Assembly (NCBI RefSeq): GCF_029167645.1 | Contig: NZ_CP119147.1 | Location: forward strand, 5,908,501-5,972,500 | Length of the DNA stretch: 64,000 nucleotides | Direction: 5' to 3' | Source of the DNA: Streptomyces sp. AM 2-1-1 | GTDB lineage: Bacteria > Actinomycetota > Actinomycetes > Streptomycetales > Streptomycetaceae | Shown here: in pieces, positions 1-7,778 of the stretch | Layout of the letters: each line of letters starts with the position of its first letter | Numbering within the stretch: position 1 is the first letter of the stretch | Position numbers and translations under genes: made by a program | Notes under the pieces: model-generated | Database searches by the model: none | What the model was told of the DNA's origin: nothing | The model's input: the letters and a program-made list of their open reading frames with translations, nothing else

Positions 1-417
1 CGGATCAGCCGCATCGGCCACGACCGGGCGCTCTCCCTGCTGGACGCGGCGGCGGACGGCGACGGCCGCCCCGCGGACCGACTCGCCCTGGCCGTCCGGT
101 CCTTCGTCCTCTGGCACGCGGAGCGCTTCGCCACCGCGCGGGTGGTGCAGTACGAACTCGACGCGCTGAGCGACGAACACCGCGCGGAGATCATCGAGTT
201 GCGCCGACGGACCGACGCGGCCATGCGGCGGATCATCGCCGAGGGCGTGGAGGCCGGGGAGTTCGACGTCCCCGACGTGCCGGGCACCGCTCTCGCCGTC
301 CTCTCGCTCTGCATCGACGTCTCGCGCTGGTTCAACGCCCAGGGCAGCCGGACGCCCGAAGAGGTGGGCGCGCTCTACGTGGACCTGGTGCTGCGCATGG
401 TCGGCACCCAGAAGTAA
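1..417 (+). CDS. TetR-family transcriptional regulator, 5'-truncated by the window edge
   Basis: The reading frame is already open at base 1 and runs to a TAA at 415-417, leaving 138 residues. The visible part is an all-helical ligand-binding/dimerisation domain of the TetR C-terminal type, with runs such as FVLWHAERFATARVVQYELDAL and a late CIDVSRWF segment. The N-terminal helix-turn-helix must lie upstream of the window, so the family call rests on the C-terminal half alone. It converges on the MaoC gene, and a 27-bp hairpin separates them. It may control nearby fatty-acid-type genes, but nothing in the window shows this. Confidence 0.7.
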   Translation, partial: RISRIGHDRALSLLDAAADGDGRPADRLALAVRSFVLWHAERFATARVVQYELDALSDEHRAEIIELRRRTDAAMRRIIAEGVEAGEFDVPDVPGTALAVLSLCIDVSRWFNAQGSRTPEEVGALYVDLVLRMVGTQK

Positions 418-515
418 CGGCTCGTGCGCGCGGCCCGCGACCGCCGGGCGCGCCCTCACGGCCCTCGCCGAGGCCGGCCCGCCGGTAACGCGCTCCGGTC
501 GCGGTGTGCGAGCCG

Positions 516-577
516 TGCGCGACGACGGGCCGGCCGCACCCCGAGGACGCGGGGTGCGGCCGGCCCGTCGTCGCGCA
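516..577. terminator. Bidirectional hairpin terminator
   Basis: A perfect 27-bp inverted repeat (516-542 with 551-577) closes an 8-nt loop. It sits between the convergent TetR and MaoC genes, so it can end both transcripts. There is no long T tract, as is usual for Streptomyces hairpins. Confidence 0.8.
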
Positions 578-602
578 GGGGCGGGCCCGCCGGGTGCCCT
601 GC

Positions 603-1064
603 TCAGAAGTAGTAGCGCGAGACCGACTCCGCGACACAGGCCGGCTTCTCGCCGCCCTCGCGTTCCACGGTGACGACCGCGGTGATCTGCACCCCGCCGC
701 CCGCCTCTTCGACGCTCTTCAGCACGGCGGTCGCGCGCAGTCGCGAGCCGACCGGGACCGTCGAGGGGAAACGGACCTTGTTGGTGCCGTAGTTGATGCC
801 CATCTTCGCGCCCTGGACCGCCATGACCTGCGGGACGAGGGCGGGCAGCAGGGACAGCGTGAGGTACCCGTGGGCGATCGTCGTGCCGAACGGGCCGGTC
901 GCCGCGCGTTCCGGATCGGTGTGGATCCACTGGTGGTCGCCGGTCGCCTCGGCGAACAGGTCGATCCGCTTCTGGTCGATCTCCAGCCAGTCGCTGTGGC
1001 CCAACTGCTCGCCCACACCGTCGCGCAGCTCCTGTGCGGAGGTGAAGATCTTCGGCTCTGCCAT
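603..1064 (-). CDS. MaoC-family (hot-dog fold) dehydratase
   Basis: A 153-residue single hot-dog protein of the MaoC/NodN type. The signature is clear: FAEATGDHQWIHTDPERAA followed by GPFGTTIAHGYLTLSLLP, which carries the Asp-x4-His hydratase dyad typical of R-specific enoyl-CoA hydratases. The length is normal for the single-domain family. The start ATG at 1064 is preceded by an AGGACC Shine-Dalgarno-like sequence. Substrate chain length cannot be read from the sequence; a role in beta-oxidation or polyketide/fatty-acid turnover is likely. A palindromic AAGCGCTT lies about 40 bp upstream and may be a TetR operator. The gene stands alone, convergent with the upstream TetR gene. Confidence 0.85.
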   Translation of the reverse strand: MAEPKIFTSAQELRDGVGEQLGHSDWLEIDQKRIDLFAEATGDHQWIHTDPERAATGPFGTTIAHGYLTLSLLPALVPQVMAVQGAKMGINYGTNKVRFPSTVPVGSRLRATAVLKSVEEAGGGVQITAVVTVEREGGEKPACVAESVSRYYF

Positions 1065-1099
1065 GGTCCTGGTCCTGCCTTCCGGCTCACTGCCTCGAT

Positions 1100-1117
1100 G
1101 TCTAAGCGCTTGCTCAG
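1100..1117. promoter_or_regulatory. Candidate TetR-type operator upstream of maoC
   Basis: The 8-bp perfect palindrome AAGCGCTT (1104-1111) lies inside a looser inverted sequence. It is located between the divergent maoC and soxR genes, on the maoC promoter side. The assignment is inferred from position and symmetry only. Confidence 0.35.
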
Positions 1118-1186
1118 CATGGAGTGGCCGAGGGCTCCTGTCAACGAAGTGCGGGACCGCGGCCGACCGCGCAGTAGGTTCGGGAC

Positions 1187-1714
1187 GTGCCCCAGATTCC
1201 CCAGTCGCTCCACGAGCTCACCGTCGGCCAACTCGCCGCGCGCAGCGGCGCGGCCGTCTCGGCCCTGCACTTCTACGAGTCCAAGGGACTGATCACCAGC
1301 CGCCGCACCGGAGGCAACCAGCGCCGCTACGGAAGGGACGCCCTGCGCAGGGTCGCCTTCGTCCGTGCGGCGCAGCGGGTCGGCATCCCGCTGGCCACCA
1401 TCCGCGAGGCGCTCGCGGAACTGCCCGACGAGCGCACCCCCACCCGGGAGGACTGGGCTCGGCTCTCCGGGGCGTGGCGCACCGAACTGGACGAGCGCAT
1501 CAAGCAGCTCGGCCGACTGCGCGACCACCTCACGGAGTGCATCGGCTGCGGCTGCCTCTCGCTGGAGAACTGCGTCCTCTCCAACCCCGACGACATCTCC
1601 GGCGAGACAATGGCCGGTTCACGGCTGATGCCGGAGCGCCGGAGCGGCGCCCCGGCCGCCGGAACGACCCGCACGGAGGCCGCCGCCGGACCGGCGCCCC
1701 GGCCGCCGGAGTGA
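1187..1714 (+). CDS. soxR: Redox-sensing MerR-family activator SoxR
   Basis: A 175-residue MerR-family protein. The winged HTH lies at about residues 10-80 ([26 protein letters not shown]), followed by a dimerisation helix. The [2Fe-2S] cluster motif is intact: C118-x2-C121-x-C123-x5-C129 ([12 protein letters not shown]). In Streptomyces SoxR responds to redox-cycling metabolites and activates a small oxidoreductase/export regulon. The start is a GTG. There is no Shine-Dalgarno sequence, but TAGGTT lies 6 nt before the GTG, so the mRNA is probably leaderless. The C-terminal tail after the cluster (about 45 residues, Ala/Pro/Arg rich) looks disordered. No SoxR target box was recognised next to it. 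Confidence 0.95.
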   Translation: MPQIPQSLHELTVGQLAARSGAAVSALHFYESKGLITSRRTGGNQRRYGRDALRRVAFVRAAQRVGIPLATIREALAELPDERTPTREDWARLSGAWRTELDERIKQLGRLRDHLTECIGCGCLSLENCVLSNPDDISGETMAGSRLMPERRSGAPAAGTTRTEAAAGPAPRPPE

Positions 1715-1740
1715 CGCGGGCGGGGGCCGCCGCCCGCGTC
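1713..1740. terminator. Bidirectional terminator overlapping the soxR stop
   Basis: An 11-bp hairpin (1713-1723 with 1730-1740) lies between the convergent soxR and the zinc-ribbon gene. It begins in the soxR stop codon. Confidence 0.6.
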
Positions 1741-1763
1741 CGGGCGGCAGCTCCCTTCCCGCC

Positions 1764-2375
1764 TCAGGCCGCCGAGGTCAGCTGCTGGTGCCGTATCCGG
1801 TGCGCCCGTGCGAGCGTGCCCGGTGTCAGGGCCGACTGCGGCAGCAGGATGCCGCACCCCGTGCACTCGGGTCCGGACCGGGGCCCGGGCCGTACGTCCT
1901 GGCGCCAGACGATCCGGGTCTCCGCGCAGACCGGGCAGGCCGTCCCGGGCTCCGCGTCGAGCGCGGCGATCAGCCGGTGCAGCACCTCGGGGAGCGGGGC
2001 GCTCGGGTGGGTGCCGGGGTCGGCGCAGCGGGCCACGCCGTTGCCGCCCCAGATCCGCCGGTGCCAGGCGTCGAAGCTGCCCGGCCGCCTGAGCCCTTCG
2101 TGCTTCTCGCGGCGCCGCCGTTCGGCGAACCCCGCCTCGTACGCCAGCCAGAGGGCCCGGGCCGCCTCCAGCTCGGCCAGCGCGCCCGTCAGCCGCGCCG
2201 GGTCGGGGGCCCGGTCCTCCGGGCCGAACCCGTGCCGGGCGCACAGGTGGTCCCAGGTCGCCCGGTGCCCGTAGGGGGCGAACCGTTCCAGGCATTTGCG
2301 CAGCGAGTACCGCCGCAGGGCCAGATCGGCCCGGGGATCGCGGACCTGTCTCGCGAGACTCCGGAAACCGGCCAT
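1764..2375 (-). CDS. Conserved protein of unknown function with a zinc-ribbon-like cysteine motif
   Basis: A 203-residue cytoplasmic protein; I do not recognise its function. The frame is open to 2597, but ATG 2375 is chosen because GGAGGTGG sits 4 nt before it and the upstream part is low-complexity. The N-terminal 120 residues are charged and helical (LALRRYSLRKCLERFAPYGHRATWDHLCARHGF). The C-terminal third holds CPVC and, about 20 residues later, CTGC, which could bind one zinc ion. It converges on soxR. It could be a nucleic-acid or protein-binding adaptor, but this is only suggested by the cysteine pairs. Confidence 0.7.
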   Translation of the reverse strand: MAGFRSLARQVRDPRADLALRRYSLRKCLERFAPYGHRATWDHLCARHGFGPEDRAPDPARLTGALAELEAARALWLAYEAGFAERRRREKHEGLRRPGSFDAWHRRIWGGNGVARCADPGTHPSAPLPEVLHRLIAALDAEPGTACPVCAETRIVWRQDVRPGPRSGPECTGCGILLPQSALTPGTLARAHRIRHQQLTSAA

Positions 2376-2618
2376 ACCACCGCCACCTCCGTCGTTCGGG
2401 TGTGTCTGTCGGGGAGTGGACGTACGCCTGCCCGTTCTGGTGCCCGCGAAAGGTGTTTTCCGGCCACGGATGCAACGGGGCTGCCCCGAGCCGCGAACAG
2501 CCGCCGGTCGGGGCCTCGCGGGCCGTGTGACGATTCGGCAAAGGTGACCGATGCTCACCTTCCGGACCGGGTTTACCGTCGGTAACCTCCGGAGCATCGG
2601 CCTCCCTGAGGAGTACGC

Positions 2619-5456
2619 ATGCCCCCACGTACCCGTACACGTACCGGCAAGCTCGCCGCGACCTTCGCGGCCGTCCTCGCACTCGGAACCTCACTGCTGG
2701 CGGGATCGCTCCCGGCAGGCGCCGCCCAGGCGGCGGCCACCGACGTCACCGACCACTGCGCCGGTCAGTGCGCGGACATCCTGCCGCCCGGCGCGAACGG
2801 CAACGCCACCCTCGCCGACATCCTCGGCAACAAGCTCTTCGGCACCCGTCCCGCCCACAGCGACGACCAGTTGGACCGCTACACCTCGCTGATCGCCGGC
2901 CAGGGCTCGGTCACCGACGCCAAGCTCACCGACTTCTTCAACGACGCCTCCTTCGGCGTGCCGTCCGGTCAGGTGGAGTCCACCGTCGCGCCCCGCAGCG
3001 ACGTCACCATCACCCGGGACAAGAAGACGGGCGTGCCGCACATCAACGGCACCACCCGCTACGGCACCGAGTTCGGCGCCGGATACGCGGCCGGCCAGGA
3101 CCGGCTCTGGCTGATGGACCTCTTCCGCCACATCGGACGCGGCGAACTCACCTCCTTCGCCGGCGGGGCGTTGGCCAACCAGGGTCTGGAGCAGCAGTTC
3201 TGGCCGCAGGCCCCGTACACCGAGGCGGACCTCGAAGCGCAGGTCCAGCGGATCCGGACCACCGAGGGCGCCCGGGGCGAGCAGGCCATGGCCGACGCCC
3301 AGGCGTACATCGACGGCATCAACGCCTACAAGGACAAGGCGAAGTCGAGCCGCAACTTCCCCGGCGAGTACGTCCTCACCGGCAAGATCGACTCCATCAC
3401 CAACGCCGGCGAGATCGCACCCTTCAAGCTCACCGACCTGATCTCCATCGCCACCGTCGTCGGCGGCCAGTTCGGCGGCGGAGGCGGCGGCGAGGTACAG
3501 GCCGCGCTCTCCCTGCTCGCCGCGCAGGAGAAGTACGGCGTCGCCGAGGGCACCCGGGTCTGGGAGTCGTTCCGCCAGCGCGAGGACCCGGAGGCCGTGC
3601 TCACCGTGCACGACGGCACCTCGTTCCCGTACGCCCAGAAGCCCGCCACCGCGCGCGGCACCGCCCTCCCCGACAAGGGGTCCGTCACCGCCGAACCCCT
3701 GATCCACGACCGCACCGGCTCGGCGGGCACCAACCTCAAGGCCCCGGTCGCCGCCCCCGCCGCGCTCAAGCCGCTGCAGGGCGTCTTCGACGAGGGCGTC
3801 ATCCCCGAGGGAACGCTGCCCGGCTCCGGCGCCGGCGCGCAGAAGCGCGGCATGTCCAACGCCCTGCTGGTCTCCGGCGCGCACACCGCGAGCGGGAACC
3901 CGGTCGCCGTCTTCGGACCCCAGACCGGCTACTTCGCCCCGCAGCTGATGATGCTCCAGGAGATCCAGGGCCCCGGCATCAGCGCCCGGGGCGTCTCCTT
4001 CGCCGGCGTCGGCATGTACATCCAGATGGGACGCGGCGAGGACTACGCCTGGAGCGCCACCTCCGCCGCCCAGGACATCACCGACACCTACGCCGTCCCG
4101 CTCTGCGAGGCCAACGGCGGTGCCCCGACGAAGAGTTCCACCTCCTACCTCTACCGGGGCACCTGCACCCCCATGGAGAAGATGGAGCGCACCAACTCCT
4201 GGAAGCCGAGCGTGGCCGACTCCACCGCCGCCGGCTCCTACCGGATGCGGGTCTGGCGCACCAACTACGGCATCGTCACGCACCGCGCGACGGTGGCCGG
4301 CAAGCCCGTCGCGTACACCTCGCTGCGCACCACCTACCGCCACGAGGCCGACTCCATCATCGGCTTCCAGATGCTCAACGACCCCGCCTACGTGAAGGAC
4401 GCTGCCTCCTTCCAGCAGGCGGCGAGCAACATCGACTACGCCTTCAACTGGTTCTACGCCGACTCCCGCACCGCCGCCTACTACAACAGCGGCATGAACC
4501 CGGAGCGCGCCGCCGGCGTGGACCCGGCACTGCCCGTCGCGGCCGACCGGGCGTACGAATGGCAGAACTTCGACCCGGCGGCCAACACCGCCACCTACAC
4601 GCCGTTCGCCGCGCACCCGCGCTCCAGCGGCCAGGACTACTACATCTCCTGGAACAACCGGCAGGCCAAGGGGTACGCCTCCGCCGGCTTCGGGTTCGGG
4701 GCGGTGCACCGGGCCGACCTGCTCGACGACCGGGTGTCCGCGCTGGTCGCGCAGGGCGGCGTCACCCGCGCCTCCCTCGTCCGTGCCATGGAGTCCTCCG
4801 CCGTCACCGACCTGCGGGGCGAGCAGCTGCTGCCCGAACTGCTGAAGGTCATCCGCTCCCAGCCCGTCACCGACACCGCCCTCGACGCGGTGGTGCGGCA
4901 ACTGGAGACCTGGCGGGCGGCCGGCTCGCAGCGCAAGGAGACGGCCGCGGGCTCGAAGAAGTACGCCGACGCCGACGCCGTACGCGTCATGGACGCCTGG
5001 TGGCCCGCGCTGATGGACGCGGAGTTCCGGCCGGGTCTGGGGAGCCCGCTCTACGACGCACTCGCCGCGAGCCTGGCCGTGGACGAGTCCCCGGCCGCCA
5101 GCCACGGACCCAGCGGGGCGCACAGTGGCTCCGCCTTCCAGTACGGCTGGTGGGCCTTCGCGGACAAGGACCTGCGCCAGGTCCTCGGGGAGAGCGTCCA
5201 GGGCCCGCTGGCCCGCACCTACTGCGGCGACGGTGTGCTCGCCACCTGCCGCGAGGCGCTGCTCACCACGCTGAAGCAGGCGGCCGCCAAGCCCGCCACC
5301 GCGGTCTACCCGGGCGACGACAGCTGCGCTGCGGGCGACCAGTGGTGCGGCGACGCGATCATCCACCGCGCGCTGGGCGGGATCACCCAGAAGACGATCC
5401 CGTGGCAGAACCGGCCCACCTACCAGCAGGTGGTGGAGTTCCCCTCGCACCGGTAG
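2619..5456 (+). CDS. Secreted penicillin-acylase-family (Ntn) amidohydrolase
   Basis: A 945-residue member of the N-terminal-nucleophile penicillin/aculeacin acylase family. A Sec signal peptide covers about residues 1-40 and ends near GAAQAA. The alpha-chain region contains the family motif for the substrate gate (TRYGTEFGAGYAAGQDRLWLMD). Ser413 in KRGMSNALLVSG is the expected nucleophile, exposed by autocatalytic cleavage between Met412 and Ser413 to give the beta chain. The beta chain has GFQMLNDP and the conserved SWNNRQAKG segment. ATG 2619 has GAGGAG before it. Relatives cleave penicillins, acyl-homoserine lactones, lipopeptides or capsaicin; the substrate here is unknown. It is monocistronic and ends at a strong hairpin. 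Confidence 0.9.
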   Translation: MPPRTRTRTGKLAATFAAVLALGTSLLAGSLPAGAAQAAATDVTDHCAGQCADILPPGANGNATLADILGNKLFGTRPAHSDDQLDRYTSLIAGQGSVTDAKLTDFFNDASFGVPSGQVESTVAPRSDVTITRDKKTGVPHINGTTRYGTEFGAGYAAGQDRLWLMDLFRHIGRGELTSFAGGALANQGLEQQFWPQAPYTEADLEAQVQRIRTTEGARGEQAMADAQAYIDGINAYKDKAKSSRNFPGEYVLTGKIDSITNAGEIAPFKLTDLISIATVVGGQFGGGGGGEVQAALSLLAAQEKYGVAEGTRVWESFRQREDPEAVLTVHDGTSFPYAQKPATARGTALPDKGSVTAEPLIHDRTGSAGTNLKAPVAAPAALKPLQGVFDEGVIPEGTLPGSGAGAQKRGMSNALLVSGAHTASGNPVAVFGPQTGYFAPQLMMLQEIQGPGISARGVSFAGVGMYIQMGRGEDYAWSATSAAQDITDTYAVPLCEANGGAPTKSSTSYLYRGTCTPMEKMERTNSWKPSVADSTAAGSYRMRVWRTNYGIVTHRATVAGKPVAYTSLRTTYRHEADSIIGFQMLNDPAYVKDAASFQQAASNIDYAFNWFYADSRTAAYYNSGMNPERAAGVDPALPVAADRAYEWQNFDPAANTATYTPFAAHPRSSGQDYYISWNNRQAKGYASAGFGFGAVHRADLLDDRVSALVAQGGVTRASLVRAMESSAVTDLRGEQLLPELLKVIRSQPVTDTALDAVVRQLETWRAAGSQRKETAAGSKKYADADAVRVMDAWWPALMDAEFRPGLGSPLYDALAASLAVDESPAASHGPSGAHSGSAFQYGWWAFADKDLRQVLGESVQGPLARTYCGDGVLATCREALLTTLKQAAAKPATAVYPGDDSCAAGDQWCGDAIIHRALGGITQKTIPWQNRPTYQQVVEFPSHR

Positions 5457-5478
5457 CACCGGCGGGGAACGAGGGACG

Positions 5479-5522
5479 GCGGTCCCGGCGCGGGGTGCTT
5501 CACCACCCCGCGCCGGGACCGC
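5479..5522. terminator. Bidirectional hairpin terminator
   Basis: A 19-bp perfect stem (5479-5497 with 5504-5522) with a 6-nt loop, lying between the convergent acylase and DUF1343 genes. Confidence 0.8.
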
Positions 5523-5528
5523 ACCCGT

Positions 5529-6806
5529 TCAGCCCCCGTACAGCAGGTACTTCTTCCGCAAGGCCCGGAAGGCCGCGAGGTCCGCGCGCCAGGCGGCCAC
5601 CACCTCGTCGGTGTCCGCGCCCGCGTCGATCATGGTGCGGACCCGGGTGTTCCCGGTCAGCTTGTCGATCCAGTTGTCCGCCCGCCAGGCGAACCCGCTC
5701 CAGCTCGCCTTCGCGGTCACCAGCAGCGCGATCCCGGTGCGCACCGGGTCGAAGGCCTCCCGGTCGTCCACGTGGAGCTGCACCCCGCCGACCGTCACTC
5801 CCGAGAACTTGGAGAAGGCCGGCGCGAAGTACGCCTCGCGGAAGTGGACCCCGGGCAGCTCCAGCGCGTTGGCGGCGGCGGCCCAGCGGTGGTCGATCCC
5901 CGCCGCCCCGAGCAGTTCGAACGGGCGGGTGGTGCCGCGCCCCTCGGAGAGGTTGGTCCCCTCGAAGAGACAGGTGCCGGAGTAGACCAACGCGGTGTCC
6001 GGCGTCGGCATGTTGGGGCTCGGCGGCACCCACGGCAGGCCCGTCGCGTCGAAGAAGTCCGAGCGGCGCCACCCCGACATCGTCACCGTCTCCAGCTCCG
6101 CCGGACGCGCCGCGAAGAACTCGGCGTTGAAGAAGAGCGCCAACTCCGCGACGGTCATCCCGTGCGCCTGGGCGATCTCCCGCCTCCCCACGAAGGTCCC
6201 GAACGCCGGGTCGAGCACCGGACCGAGCGCCGCCCGCCCGGTGACCGGGTTCGGCCGGTCCAGTACGACGAACCGCTTGCCCGCCAGCGCCGCCGCCTCC
6301 ATGCAGTCGTACAGCGTCCAGATGTACGTGTAGAAGCGGGCTCCGACGTCCTGGATGTCGAAGACGACCGTGTCCACCCCGGAGGCCGTGAAGACGTCGG
6401 CCAGGGGCTGACCGCTCTTCAGGTAGGTGTCGTGGACCGGCAGTCCCGTCGCGGGGTCGTCGTAGCGTCCCTCCGAGCCGCCCGCCTGGGCGGTGCCCCG
6501 GAAGCCGTGCTCGGGGCCGAAGACGGCCGTGAGGTTCACCCGTTCGTCGGCGTGCATGACGTCCACGACGTGGCGCACGTCCGAGGTGACGCCGGTGGGG
6601 TTGGTGACGATGCCCACGCGCTCACCCGCCAGCAGCCGGTACCCCCCGGCGGCCAGCCGGTCGAAGCCGGTGCGGAGCGGCCCGCGCCCGCCGCGGCCGG
6701 TGGCGCGGGTGCTCGCCGCGGCCGGCGGGGCGCCGCCCGCCGCGGTCGCCGCCAAGGCCCCCAGCCCTCCGCCCGCCGCCAGTACACCCCGTCTGGTCAG
6801 GCTCAT
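5529..6806 (-). CDS. DUF1343 protein, NamZ-type exo-beta-N-acetylmuramidase (putative, Tat-exported)
   Basis: A 425-residue DUF1343 protein. Characterised members (NamZ) release N-acetylmuramic acid from the non-reducing end of peptidoglycan fragments. The N-terminus MSLTRRGVLAAGG with a hydrophobic run and an Ala-rich cleavage region looks like a Tat signal. Family landmarks are GIVTNPTGVT, FGPEHGFRG, DIQDVGARFYTYIWTL, VLDRPNPVTG and PPSPNMPTPDTALVYSGTCLFEGTNLSEGRGTTRPFE. The start at 6806 is set by GGAGGTGG; the frame extends 14 codons further upstream. It probably recycles cell-wall sugars outside the membrane. It faces the SDR operon divergently. Confidence 0.85.
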   Translation of the reverse strand: MSLTRRGVLAAGGGLGALAATAAGGAPPAAASTRATGRGGRGPLRTGFDRLAAGGYRLLAGERVGIVTNPTGVTSDVRHVVDVMHADERVNLTAVFGPEHGFRGTAQAGGSEGRYDDPATGLPVHDTYLKSGQPLADVFTASGVDTVVFDIQDVGARFYTYIWTLYDCMEAAALAGKRFVVLDRPNPVTGRAALGPVLDPAFGTFVGRREIAQAHGMTVAELALFFNAEFFAARPAELETVTMSGWRRSDFFDATGLPWVPPSPNMPTPDTALVYSGTCLFEGTNLSEGRGTTRPFELLGAAGIDHRWAAAANALELPGVHFREAYFAPAFSKFSGVTVGGVQLHVDDREAFDPVRTGIALLVTAKASWSGFAWRADNWIDKLTGNTRVRTMIDAGADTDEVVAAWRADLAAFRALRKKYLLYGG

Positions 6807-6960
6807 CGAGCCACCTCCATGATCGCGCGGACTGTCATGCCCATGCACGCTAGCGCGCGCCGGGTCCGTACGGAACGACCTCGGCCGGGCGGATCCACCG
6901 GAGCGTCCGGCGCCGGTTGGGCAGATTCCCAGACCTTCCCGCCGGCCCTTCCCCGATCAC

Positions 6961-6978
6961 ATACCGACTGGTTAGTCT
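6961..6978. promoter_or_regulatory. TetR-type operator overlapping the -10 of the SDR/acyl-CoA ligase operon
   Basis: The sequence ATACCGACTGGTTAGTCT reads as ACCGAC-TG-GTTAGT, an imperfect inverted repeat. The same word ACATACCGACTGGT recurs on the other strand at 17857-17875, before the acyl-CoA dehydrogenase operon. TAGTCT (6973-6978) could be the -10 hexamer, so binding would block transcription. Confidence 0.6.
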
Positions 6979-7010
6979 GCTGGAGCAGCCGCTGAGAGAG
7001 GCAGGATCCG

Positions 7011-7778
7011 ATGAGTACGGTGCACGGTGCCGGCGTAGTGGTCACGGGAGCCGGAGGCGGCATCGGCGCCGCCCTGGCCAGGAGGTTCGCCGCCGAGGGC
7101 GCGCGGGTGGTCGTCAACGACCTGGACGCCGCGCGGATCGGACCGCTCGCCGAGGAGATCGGCGGCACGGCGATCGCCGGGGACGCCTCCGGCATCGTGG
7201 ACGCCGCACGAGACGCCCTCGGCGGCACCGTCGACGTCTTCTGCGCCAACGCCGGACTCGCCTCGCCCGGCGACGTCTTCGCCGACGAGGAGGTGTGGGC
7301 CGCCGCCTGGGACGTCAACGTGATGGCCCACGTCCGCGCCGCCCGGGCCCTGCTGCCCGCATGGCTGGAACGCGGCAGCGGCCGGTTCGTCACCACCGCG
7401 TCCGCCGCCGGTCTGCTGACGATGATCGGCGCGGCGCCCTACAGCGTCAGCAAGCACGGGGCCGTCGCCTTCGCCGAATGGCTCGCGCTCACCTACCGCC
7501 ACCGGGGGATCAAGGTCCACGCGATCTGCCCGCAGGGCGTACGGACCGACATGCTCACCGCCGCCGGGTCGGCCGGCGATCTCGTCCTCGCCCCGACCGC
7601 CATCGAGCCGGACGCCGTGGCGGACGCGCTCTTCGACGCGATCGACCGGGACCGCTTCCTCGTCCTGCCGCACCCCGAGGTCGCCGACTACTACCGGGCG
7701 AGGGCCGACGAGCCGGACCGCTGGATCGGCGGCATGAACAAACTCCAGCGCGTCTGGGAGAAGGGAAGCGGCGCATGA
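7011..7778 (+). CDS. Short-chain dehydrogenase/reductase
   Basis: A 255-residue classical SDR. The dinucleotide-binding motif VVTGAGGGIG is at residues 10-19, with CANAG for the structural NNAG motif, TTASAAG for the catalytic Ser, and YSVSK for the Tyr-x3-Lys pair. The C-terminal tail DEPDRWIGGMNKLQRVW is unusual and may cap the substrate pocket. The ATG is preceded by AGGCAGGA. It is the first gene of an operon: its stop overlaps the start of the acyl-CoA ligase (ATGA), and a TetR gene follows. The context suggests oxidation of a hydroxyacyl-CoA or a branched/aromatic acid intermediate. Confidence 0.88.
   Translation: MSTVHGAGVVVTGAGGGIGAALARRFAAEGARVVVNDLDAARIGPLAEEIGGTAIAGDASGIVDAARDALGGTVDVFCANAGLASPGDVFADEEVWAAAWDVNVMAHVRAARALLPAWLERGSGRFVTTASAAGLLTMIGAAPYSVSKHGAVAFAEWLALTYRHRGIKVHAICPQGVRTDMLTAAGSAGDLVLAPTAIEPDAVADALFDAIDRDRFLVLPHPEVADYYRARADEPDRWIGGMNKLQRVWEKGSGA

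Noticed and set aside
2691..5459. 922-codon open frame antisense to the penicillin acylase gene
   Set aside because: The product is Gly/Val/Arg-rich with no domain, and the plus-strand gene has clear family motifs, a signal peptide and a ribosome site. Long antisense frames are expected in high-GC DNA.
2768..6130. 1120-codon plus-strand frame with Arg/His-rich product
   Set aside because: It is the +1 shadow of the acylase gene and continues antisense through the DUF1343 gene.
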